A DNA stretch of 64,000 nt from CAZRWD01 sp964603785 (GTDB lineage: Bacteria > Fermentibacterota > Fermentibacteria > Fermentibacterales > Fermentibacteraceae). The stretch lies in NCBI GenBank assembly GCA_964603785.1, contig CAZRWD010000001.1, positions 553,490 to 617,489 of the forward strand, given 5' to 3'. This document shows, piece after piece, positions 57,299 through 64,000 of the stretch (the stretch's first letter is position 1; every line of letters starts with the position of its first letter). The notes under the pieces are model-generated. The model had not been told where the DNA came from and did not search any database. It worked only from the letters and a program-made list of their open reading frames with translations. A program made the position numbers and the translations under genes.

Positions 57299-59104
57299 CT
57301 AGTCGATCACCACGAACCGGCAGGTTCCCCGATAGTCGGAAGTGACCATCCTGACCATGTAGACACCAGGGCAGATGCCGTCGAAGAGAGCCTCTCCGTC
57401 GCCCTTCTCGAAGCCGCCCTCTATCGACCCGACCACCCTGCCCGACATGTCATACAGGATCAGCTGGAGGTCGGCATCGTCCTCCAGTTCGAACCTGACG
57501 CAGATCGGGCAGGCTGAAGGATTGGACGACGGGCCGGTCAGGCGTGTCAGCCCTGCATGACCCTCGTACCCGTGGATTCCCGTAAACGGCCAGACAAGGG
57601 TGACGTCATGAAGAACCGGTGTGACCGACAGGTCCTGTGTCTCCAGCGTAGCCCTGTACTGGAAGAACCTCATCGGATCGATCACCGGACCCGGGTTCAG
57701 CTGGGGAGGGCACCAGGAGCCCATGCTGGATGGACTGGATCCGCAGCGATACTCGAAGCTGACCTCGGTGCCGGAGGGCTCCTCCGCATCCCACCCGAGG
57801 AATGCCGACGAGGGTGCTTCGCCGAGGTCGAGAATTGACGACTGAAGGGAGCCTACAGGCGTGTTCGTGGGATCGAGACTCCATGCGACCACCTTGCCTG
57901 CGTTGTCGAACGACACGGCTATCCCGAGGATCCCCGGATCGAAGAAGTACCCGGCGCAGATGGAGAAGGCCGATCCTCCCTGGTCGAGGTCGAGAAGATG
58001 TGGTGCCCAGAGCGCTCCGGGACTGGTGTCGCTGTTCTCGAGCCACTCGACCGCCCCGCGGTGTCTCGAGCAGGCTGCGAGATCGACATCTCCGTCGCCA
58101 TCGAAGTCGGCAGGGAACAACTGGTTAGCACCGGATCGCGAGATGATCGGGTGCTGCTCCCAGGTGGAGCCCGAACCGTCCACATTCTCGAAGAGGACGA
58201 ATCCGGTCATGCTGCCGAGAGCTGCCGCGAGATCCTGATCATCGTCGTCGTCAACATCGGCAGTGCAGAGACAGACAGCTCCCCACGCAGTGACCGTGAT
58301 GGCGTTCAACTGCCAGTCATCCCCCTCGCCGAGGTTTCCGAACCAGCAGATCGACCCCTCGCTGGAGCATGCGACGATGTCGGGGTCGCAGTCACCGTCG
58401 ATGTCGACTGCTTCGAGCCAGGTGACATGCAAGGTTGGGACTGGTTCGGGGAGCGGGTGAAGAACCCATGCAAGACCCTGACCGTCGATGTTCTCGACCC
58501 AGAAGATCTCGCCCGTGAGGTGCTCTGCGGTGACGACGTCCATGTCTGAATCGCCGTCGACATCGACCGCTACAGACCTTTCGGGAAACACGAGCTCGGT
58601 GGTGACGAAATGCCCGGACCAGGAGGAGCCTGACCCGTCGAGGTTCTCCCACCAGGTGACGGTGCCCTCGAAGTTGGCTGTGCAGAGGACATCGAGATCC
58701 TGATCCGAATCGATGTCTGCGGCGAAGACCGTCCAGGCGCCGTCGAGCCCGCCCGCCACCGTGGCAGTCTCCCATGTCATGCCCATGCCCGTGTTCCTGA
58801 AGAGAAAGACCGCATCAGACTCCTGGGCGGCGCAGAGGAGATCGGTGTAGCCGTCACCGTCCATATCGCATGGGAAGATGACGCGGGGAAAGTCTACTCT
58901 CGCGACCGGATAGTCCTGGAAGCAGGCGAGGCTGAGCTCACCGATGACGTAATGCCAGTCGATATCGGTATCCGCGGAGAAGTCGGTTCCCCAGGAAGTC
59001 ACAGGGCCGTGCTCCCCGGGTCCGCCCGACCAGTCGGTCTGGGTGGCGGAACCCGCTGAAGCTCCAGTGACGAGAAGGATCATCATCGCGAAGGCCGGTT
59101 TCAT
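57299..59104 (-). CDS. Secreted FG-GAP repeat protein with QTDWSGGPG start and sorting-like C-terminus
   Basis: 601 residues from the ATG at 59104 (GAGGGGGCG site), signal peptide MKPAFAMMILLVTGASAGSA. The mature start TQTDWSGGPGEHGPV is shared with the gene at 62254. Eight or so FG-GAP-like repeats follow (DMDGDGYTDLLCA, DIDSDQDLDVLCT, DVDGDSDMDVVTA, DFDGDGDVDLAAC; about 70-390), each with a WWEN or FWVEN strand. A domain at about 400-510 precedes the C-terminal FlgD/type IX-like domain (LILYDMSGRVVGSIE ... GVYMVRMV, RFVVID). It is presumably exported and surface-attached. Confidence 0.85.
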   Translation of the reverse strand: MKPAFAMMILLVTGASAGSATQTDWSGGPGEHGPVTSWGTDFSADTDIDWHYVIGELSLACFQDYPVARVDFPRVIFPCDMDGDGYTDLLCAAQESDAVFLFRNTGMGMTWETATVAGGLDGAWTVFAADIDSDQDLDVLCTANFEGTVTWWENLDGSGSSWSGHFVTTELVFPERSVAVDVDGDSDMDVVTAEHLTGEIFWVENIDGQGLAWVLHPLPEPVPTLHVTWLEAVDIDGDCDPDIVACSSEGSICWFGNLGEGDDWQLNAITVTAWGAVCLCTADVDDDDDQDLAAALGSMTGFVLFENVDGSGSTWEQHPIISRSGANQLFPADFDGDGDVDLAACSRHRGAVEWLENSDTSPGALWAPHLLDLDQGGSAFSICAGYFFDPGILGIAVSFDNAGKVVAWSLDPTNTPVGSLQSSILDLGEAPSSAFLGWDAEEPSGTEVSFEYRCGSSPSSMGSWCPPQLNPGPVIDPMRFFQYRATLETQDLSVTPVLHDVTLVWPFTGIHGYEGHAGLTRLTGPSSNPSACPICVRFELEDDADLQLILYDMSGRVVGSIEGGFEKGDGEALFDGICPGVYMVRMVTSDYRGTCRFVVID

Positions 59105-59141
59105 GTCGCCCCCTCGTGAATGCCTTCTGACAAGCGAATAC

Positions 59142-59170
59142 ATGATGCAGCAGGAGCGGTGGAGAGTCAA
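59142..59170 (-). promoter_or_regulatory. Promoter of the 57299-59104 gene (TTGACT-N17-CATCAT)
   Basis: Minus strand TTGACT (59165-59170), 17-base spacer, CATCAT (59142-59147), identical in both hexamers to the paralog 3 promoter at 5689-5717. Confidence 0.6.
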
Positions 59171-59232
59171 AGGCCTCTGCTCTGAGCACCGTTCGCTGCC
59201 GCTCCCGCGATCGGCCGGGAGGAGCGCGGACA

Positions 59233-59340
59233 GGCTCCTGATGGGCATCTGCGAAACAGTTGCGACACTGATTTATAGATGAATGCCTGGCAATGCCTTG
59301 CAGAGCGCAAGTCAACGATTTCAAACCCGAAGGGGTCCGG
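59233..59340 (-). repeat. R1 intergenic repeat, copy 4
   Basis: On the minus strand it begins GACCCCTTCGGGTTTGAAAT a few bases after the stop of the C25-like protease gene, then CTTGCGCTCTGCAAGGCATT, CTATAAATCAGTG and CGCAGATGCCCATC. Confidence 0.7.
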
Positions 59341-59346
59341 GGGGGG

Positions 59347-60867
59347 CTACTCGATCACGACGAAGCGGCGCGAGACAACCGTCTCCCCCGCCCTCATCCG
59401 GACGAAGTAGACGCCCGGCGAGAGCTCGTCGATCCCGAGAGAGTGCGATCCAGGTCCGAGATCCTTTTCCGAAACCCTCCAGACAACCCTCCCGGCAAGG
59501 TCGTAGGCTGTCAGGTCAACGTCGCAGGAAACTGGCAGCTCGAACGCTGCAGTCGCGATGCCGGCGCAGGGGTTGGGCGAGACAGAGAGCGCCAGCTCCC
59601 TGGGATACCCCGGACCCTCGACGCCTGTCAGGTGCATTGCCGGCACCAGGGTCGGGTCCCCCAGCAGCACCATGCCGATGTGCCAGTTCAGCTCGTGCTG
59701 GCTGAAGCCGTTCAGTGCGATGTACTCCCACCACAGCTTGAAGGCCTCGCCGAGAGTGCCGCCACCGCCCAGCGGACCGTAGAAGTAGGTGAACCACAGC
59801 ATGGCTCCGCTGCATGTGCTGCCCACGGCCGCCAGCCCCTGATCGGCCCCGATCGAGTAGATGCTTCCCATGTTGTTGGTGGTGGTAAACCTGCAGTTGG
59901 AGCAGGCGAAGAGGTTGTAGAACCTGGCGGGCGGTGCTATCGGGGCGATCTCGCTCCAGTTCGTGATGCCTCCGTCGGGCTGCCAGAAGTGGTTGTTCGG
60001 ATTCGAGTGCACGAACGGGCTGACCCAGGAGTAGGAATCGGGAAGCCTCGTCAGTTCGTAGTCGCGCTCGCAGGTCTCCACGCTCCTGTTGAAGAGCTCG
60101 ACATCCTCGTAGAGGAGTTCCATCGCCGACCGGTAGACCTCGCCCGACTCCTGCCAGTCATCGTCGACGTAGCACAGCGCCCTCACGGGCTCGGGATCTC
60201 CGGTGACCCTCCAGAGGTGATTCCGTTCCAGGTAAGCCTGCAGCAACGCCACCGGCTCTCCCACCCCCGGGAGATTGTCCACCCTGATCCTGCCCAGCCA
60301 GATCTCCGGGGCCACGGCCCCCTTGATCGTGTCGTAGAATCCGTCCTGGCCGGGGACGCTGTCCCTCGGGTAGCCTATCCACTCGTCGATCCACTCGCCG
60401 TCCAGGTCCATCAGGAAGTAGTCGCACGGGAGCTGCTCGCCCATCCCGGCCTCGGTGTCCCACACGGCCACCCAGGCCGCAGGGAGATCACCCACCAGCA
60501 GGGCGCCCTCCAGCCCCTGGGAATGGAGGCTGTCGAGCAGGGCCCTGAACTCCTCTGGCGTGCCGTACGAGACCTCTACCAGCTGGACCGAGTACTCCTC
60601 CGCCTCGATGTCGTCCATCCACTGCTGCATTAGGTCGATCCCGACGGCCTGACAGAGTCCCTCCTCCATGAGGATAACCATGTCGGGGATCTCCCCCGTC
60701 CCGAGGAGCCGACTCGCCCTGAAGGGCTCGTACGAAGCGAGCTGCGATGCATGCTCGACCGGCGTGGGATCGACCCATTCGGGATCGGGATTGATGGTCT
60801 GCACGGTTCCGTGACTGGATACGGCGGATGCCGCCATGATGGAACAGAGCAGAGCGGAGACTCTCAC
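59347..60867 (-). CDS. Secreted C25 (gingipain)-type cysteine peptidase-like protein with sorting-like C-terminus
   Basis: 506 residues from a GTG (GGAAGGCG site), short leader MRVSALLCSIMAASAVSS. The caspase-like fold of C25 peptidases is visible: ALLVGDLPAAWV, CDYFLMDLDGEW, PEIWLGRIRVDNLPG, FVHSNPNNHFW (candidate catalytic His), FYNLFACSNCRF (candidate catalytic Cys), GLAAVGSTCSGAMLWF and HIGMVLLGDPTLVPAMHL (the GDPTL signature). A C-terminal FlgD/type IX-like domain (LTAYDLAGRVVWRVS ... GVYFVRMRAG, RRFVVIE) follows. C25 enzymes with this C-terminus are typical type IX substrates. Confidence 0.82.
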   Translation of the reverse strand: MRVSALLCSIMAASAVSSHGTVQTINPDPEWVDPTPVEHASQLASYEPFRASRLLGTGEIPDMVILMEEGLCQAVGIDLMQQWMDDIEAEEYSVQLVEVSYGTPEEFRALLDSLHSQGLEGALLVGDLPAAWVAVWDTEAGMGEQLPCDYFLMDLDGEWIDEWIGYPRDSVPGQDGFYDTIKGAVAPEIWLGRIRVDNLPGVGEPVALLQAYLERNHLWRVTGDPEPVRALCYVDDDWQESGEVYRSAMELLYEDVELFNRSVETCERDYELTRLPDSYSWVSPFVHSNPNNHFWQPDGGITNWSEIAPIAPPARFYNLFACSNCRFTTTNNMGSIYSIGADQGLAAVGSTCSGAMLWFTYFYGPLGGGGTLGEAFKLWWEYIALNGFSQHELNWHIGMVLLGDPTLVPAMHLTGVEGPGYPRELALSVSPNPCAGIATAAFELPVSCDVDLTAYDLAGRVVWRVSEKDLGPGSHSLGIDELSPGVYFVRMRAGETVVSRRFVVIE

Positions 60868-60918
60868 GAAACGCCTTCCGAAGTCGACTCCACCGACGGG
60901 GAGAATGGAGCCTTGATA

Positions 60919-60947
60919 CTAATAGAGGATCGCACCCGACTGTGCAA
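60919..60947 (-). promoter_or_regulatory. Promoter of the C25-like peptidase gene
   Basis: Minus strand TTGCAC (60942-60947), 17-base spacer, TATTAG (60919-60924), 52 bases before the GTG start. Confidence 0.5.
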
Positions 60948-61195
60948 CCACGCAGAACATTCCGACTCGACTCCGTTGATCTGCCAGCTGCAATTCAATG
61001 CCAGGAAGCGTATTCCAGATTGATTCCACAAGCAGATCGAAACCGCTCTGCGGAAAGCGGATATCGGAGCTTTCAACCCACCGGAGCTTGAGGGAGGATT
61101 GATCATCGAGTCCTTGTGTATTTCATGACATTATGCTTGCCGAGGGACTTGTATACTCTCATAGTGGAGCAGGTGTTCGAATAGGGGGGGGGAGT
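60948..61195. other. Divergent intergenic region
   Basis: Rest of the 328-base gap between the peptidase and the 61196 gene. A TATACT at 61152-61157 on the plus strand may be the -10 of the rightward gene, but no -35 is clear. No repeat or RNA gene is recognised. Confidence 0.35.
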
Positions 61196-62176
61196 ATGGC
61201 CGGGAAACGCTTCGACAAGCTTGCTCATGGCGAGATGATCGATCTGGACAGGTTCGACATCTGCGACAGGGGCGTATCCAGGAGGATGCTCGAGAGGCTC
61301 AGGAGGGAGGAGAGAAGGCTCCTGGAGCTGCTCGACGGGGCCGATCGCAGGGTGATAGACCAGAGGAAGAGGATAGATGATCTGCTGAAGGAGGCGATCG
61401 ATACAAGGGAGAGGACACTGGCCGAGAACAGGAGGTCGTTACTCCGCGCAGCCGGCGAATCTACTCTGATCGCCGGCGTGCCTGTGGCGGATCATTCCTG
61501 GCTGGCCTCGCTGATCGATGAGACCGGCTCGGGCATCGACCCGGACAGCTGGCCGCTCTGGTTCGACTTCGGCGGAGCGTCCATCTTCGGCAGCCCTGAC
61601 GAGCACGACTTCAGCCATGGAGATGACGGATGGTACGGGATCAGGAACGTCTCCATGCTCTCGAAGGATGGAGAGGGTTCATCCTCGTTCGTCATACTCA
61701 TCCACTGGACGGCCGACATCGACGTCTCCATCCAGCAGGTGCTGAGCAGCAACCTCCCCGGCAATCTCTCGCTATCCTTCGACTACAAGCTGTTCGCGAC
61801 ACCTTTCAACCTGTTCAACGAGGGTGCGCTTATCAGGGTCAGGTACTTCACCGGATTCGCCTCCGGTCATGGCAGCGCCCTCTCGATGCTGCAGGACTCC
61901 CCTGGGGTCTACACCCATGCCCTCTTCGACGAACAGAACCATTTCACGGACACCGAGGATAGGTACTCCGCCGAGCTCTTCTTCCCGTTCAGCGACTGCG
62001 ACCACATCTGCCTGATACCATCCAAGTGGACGCAGCCGCACAGGGAGCGCTACATCGCCGAGATCGCCCTGGAGGTTTACGTTTCGGCCGACAAGTACGC
62101 ACAAGCCGAGATATCGAACCTCTCGTTCGGCTTCTCGACCAGCGATCCGGACAGGGATGTGTGGATGTCGAGGTAG
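61196..62176 (+). CDS. Unrecognised protein with N-terminal coiled coil and beta-rich C-terminal half
   Basis: 326 residues from the ATG at 61196 after a G-run (GGGGGGGGAGT). No signal peptide. Residues about 45-105 are charged heptad-like helices (RRMLERLRREERRLLELLDGADRRVIDQRKRIDDLLKEA). The rest is aromatic- and aspartate-rich with beta character (LWFDFGGASIFGSPDEHDF, NLSLSFDYKLFATPF, ALIRVRYFTGF, RYIAEIALEVYVSADKYAQAEISNLSFGFS). I do not recognise a family. No partner gene is on its strand; neighbours on both sides are secreted-protein genes on the other strand. It could be a structural or phage-tail-like binding protein, but nothing shows this. Confidence 0.55.
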   Translation: MAGKRFDKLAHGEMIDLDRFDICDRGVSRRMLERLRREERRLLELLDGADRRVIDQRKRIDDLLKEAIDTRERTLAENRRSLLRAAGESTLIAGVPVADHSWLASLIDETGSGIDPDSWPLWFDFGGASIFGSPDEHDFSHGDDGWYGIRNVSMLSKDGEGSSSFVILIHWTADIDVSIQQVLSSNLPGNLSLSFDYKLFATPFNLFNEGALIRVRYFTGFASGHGSALSMLQDSPGVYTHALFDEQNHFTDTEDRYSAELFFPFSDCDHICLIPSKWTQPHRERYIAEIALEVYVSADKYAQAEISNLSFGFSTSDPDRDVWMSR

Positions 62177-62184
62177 CAAAATAC

Positions 62185-62250
62185 AAATAGATGCTTAATA
62201 TGACTTTACGATACGAAAATGAACGATTCTAAAACCGAAGGTGTCCGGGG
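62185..62250 (-). repeat. R1 intergenic repeat, copy 5 (degenerate)
   Basis: On the minus strand it starts with CGGACACCTTCGGTTTTAGA, then AATCGTT and GCATCTATTTG, immediately after the stop of the FG-GAP gene at 62254. It is AT-richer than the other copies. Confidence 0.45.
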
Positions 62251-62253
62251 GGG

Positions 62254-64000
62254 TTACTCGATGACCACGAAGCGCTCCGACGCCTCGAAGCTGCCAGCCC
62301 GTACCCGTACGAAGTAGACGCCGGTGCCGAGATCTCCGAGCTGCACCGAGTGCCAGCCCGGCTGGTAGTCCACGGGCGCGGTCTCCCGAACGACCCGGCC
62401 CGAGATGTCATATACCGAGATCTCGACTGCGAGTCCGGATGTCTGGCCGAAAACGATCGAGGGAAGGCCCGGACTCGGATTCGGGGAGACCGGCATCAGC
62501 ACGAAGCCCGGAGGCGCCTCCCCTCCCCCCGTGCCGAGCTGATCCCAGGTGATCGTGACCTCCTCGAGCCGCGGATCCGGTCCGTCCGGGGTTGTGGTGA
62601 TCAGTGCCCGGTACTGGAAGTAGCGGTCCCCGTCATCCAGGATACCATCCAGACTCCCGCCGTAGAGGGGCAGGTCGTCCGACCAGGCGCCCATGTCACC
62701 GAAGTCGTCCGAGGCCCGGACCTGCATCGCTACGGCCGTGCCAGCGTGCAGCTCGCAAGTGTATGAGAGCCAGCCCCAGTCAGGTTCTTCCTGGGTGTCC
62801 AGGATGCTCGATTCCAGGCAGCCGGTGAGGGAGCGCACGTCCCACCAGCAGACCTGGAGGGTGAGGTAGCCCCCGCAGAGGATGTCCGTGCGCCCGTCAC
62901 CGTTCAGATCCCCCGTCGATACCCTGTAGGCCGAATAGTCTCCGTCCAGGAGGTGGGGCGTCCATGCTCCACCCGCACCGTCGGTGTTCTCGTACCACCA
63001 GAGGCTGTCGGCCAGGACCGCCGTCGCCGCCACGTCCTGGTCCCCGTCGCTGTCGAAGTCCCCCGCCTCGACATCCCAGACCGAAGGACAGTTGTTCGTC
63101 ACCAGGTGCAGGGGCCACTGGTCGATCGTGCTCCCCGTGTTCTCCAGCCAGACGATCTGGAAAGTCTCCCAGCACGCCGCGAGGAGATCCGGATCACCGT
63201 CACCATCGACATCGGCGTCATGGATCGACCCGGGAAGGGACATGTCGGTCCTGACGGTGTGCACCGTCCAGGCCGCGCCCCCTCCCAGGTTCTCGTACCA
63301 TCGGATCTCGCCGAGATCGATGGTGGAGGCGGCCACGTCAAAGTCCCCGTCCCCGTCCAGGTCCGAGGCCAGGCAGTCATCCACGCCGCTCAGGGTGGAG
63401 GTGATGATGTGCTGGGTCCAGATGGTCCCGGTCCCGTCGTTCTCCCACCAGGCGACCGTGTGGGCGTAGCTCGAGTTGGCCACGAAGTCGGGGTCGTCGT
63501 CGCCGTCGATGTCCTCCGCGTCCACGCTGCTGCAGTAGACCCAGGAGGACTGGATCTCGTGCCCCGTCCAGCTCCCCGAGGGGTTCCCGGGGTTCTCCCA
63601 CCACTTGAGCACGTGCTGCATGTAGTTGGCCCCGATGAGATCAGCGGCCCCGTCCCCGTCGAAGTCGGCGGCGTCCATGCCCCTGGCGTGCCGGAAGAAC
63701 GGATCGACGGTGTAGCGCGCCCAGGAGGTGCCGGAACCGTCCAGGTTCTCCCAGCAGTAGATGTCCAGCTCGCCGAAGGATGCCCCCGCAACGTCCTGGT
63801 CACCGTCGCCGTCCAGGTCCACCGGGAAGGCGTTGCCCGGCAAGCCGATGAAGCTGTCCAGCCAGTACTGGACCTCCGTCCGCCCCGGTCCGACCTCGCC
63901 GGTCACGGTCCAGTCCACGCTGGTGTCGACGTCGAAGGTGTTCCCCAGATCGAGAACCGGACCGGGGAACCCCGGCCCCCCGGACCAGTCGGTCTGGGTG
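62254..64000 (-). CDS. Secreted FG-GAP repeat protein (partial, 5' end outside window)
   Basis: The frame is open from the stop at 62254 to the right edge, about 581 residues. The leftmost readable residues TQTDWSGGPGFPGPV match the mature start of the 57299-59104 protein, so only the signal peptide and start codon are likely missing. FG-GAP repeats (DLDGDGDQDVAG, DFDGDGAADLIGA, DIDGDDDPDFVA, DLDGDGDFDVAA, DVDGDGDPDLLA, DFDSDGDQDVAA, DLNGDGRTDILC) alternate with WWEN strands. The C-terminus is a FlgD/type IX-like domain (ISVYDISGRVVRETA ... GVYFVRVRAG, RFVVIE). Likely an exported surface protein. Confidence 0.85.
   Translation of the reverse strand, partial: TQTDWSGGPGFPGPVLDLGNTFDVDTSVDWTVTGEVGPGRTEVQYWLDSFIGLPGNAFPVDLDGDGDQDVAGASFGELDIYCWENLDGSGTSWARYTVDPFFRHARGMDAADFDGDGAADLIGANYMQHVLKWWENPGNPSGSWTGHEIQSSWVYCSSVDAEDIDGDDDPDFVANSSYAHTVAWWENDGTGTIWTQHIITSTLSGVDDCLASDLDGDGDFDVAASTIDLGEIRWYENLGGGAAWTVHTVRTDMSLPGSIHDADVDGDGDPDLLAACWETFQIVWLENTGSTIDQWPLHLVTNNCPSVWDVEAGDFDSDGDQDVAATAVLADSLWWYENTDGAGGAWTPHLLDGDYSAYRVSTGDLNGDGRTDILCGGYLTLQVCWWDVRSLTGCLESSILDTQEEPDWGWLSYTCELHAGTAVAMQVRASDDFGDMGAWSDDLPLYGGSLDGILDDGDRYFQYRALITTTPDGPDPRLEEVTITWDQLGTGGGEAPPGFVLMPVSPNPSPGLPSIVFGQTSGLAVEISVYDISGRVVRETAPVDYQPGWHSVQLGDLGTGVYFVRVRAGSFEASERFVVIE

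Overview
This is a high-GC bacterial chromosome segment, most likely from a Gram-negative anaerobe of the FCB superphylum. Candidate phyla such as Fermentibacteria or Eisenbacteria are my best guess; there is no 16S rRNA here to settle it. The reasons are many secreted proteins ending in a FlgD-like/type IX-like C-terminal domain with an SGR(x)V...GVYxVR pattern, many lipoproteins, an outer-membrane-barrel-like protein, RND efflux, and strictly anaerobic redox enzymes (tungsten-type aldehyde:ferredoxin oxidoreductase, HdrABC-Flx). Genes are densely packed, with many ATGA/GTGA/TTGA start-stop overlaps and frequent GTG or TTG starts.

Layout. Bases 1-7300 (minus strand) hold a truncated glycosyltransferase, a propeller lipoprotein and an array of small secreted paralogs that share a QYDDGTA core and a C-terminal WGxIKxLF motif; a sixth core copy lies at 19.3-19.9 kb. 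This array is the best candidate for an undescribed system. It abuts secG-tRNA-Leu(GAG), and tRNA-3'-end-like direct repeats bracket two of its members. Bases 7.9-20.5 kb are mostly envelope and secreted functions: a 899-aa propeller protein, an amidase, a DUF4097-like protein, a lipoprotein with a barrel-like protein, a ComB-like protein, a peroxiredoxin, a TlpA-like lipoprotein, an M28 peptidase and a membrane-TPR protein. Bases 20.6-29.3 kb carry hydrogenase maturation genes hypF-C-D-E diverging from hypA, which continues into ferredoxin, aldehyde oxidoreductase and a GHMP kinase. hypB and hydrogenase structural genes are absent.

Bases 29.3-36.1 kb carry a TetR-regulated adaptor-RND-adaptor efflux operon with a clear operator, then an MFS transporter. 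Bases 36.4-45.1 kb hold a sigma factor with a small membrane partner, a methyltransferase framed by inverted REP-like repeats, a zinc-ribbon/propeller protein, a large hybrid histidine kinase, an APH-like kinase and a TPR-hydrolase. Bases 45.4-47.1 kb encode a secreted FG-GAP/ASPIC protein. Bases 47.7-57 kb are an energy and sulfur locus: cysteine desulfurase and DsrC converge on hdrA-flxD-flxC-flxB-flxA-hdrC-hdrB, whose products likely couple NADH oxidation to ferredoxin and disulfide (possibly DsrC) reduction. Bases 57.3-64 kb encode two related FG-GAP secreted proteins flanking a C25-type (gingipain-like) protease, plus one unrecognised protein; the last gene runs off the right edge.

Two intergenic repeat families are visible. 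R1 has about five copies, usually just 3' of genes for secreted proteins. R2 is REP-like with three copies between 36.2 and 38.1 kb. Most secreted-protein genes have their own promoter of the form TTGACW-N17-(C/G)AnnnT.
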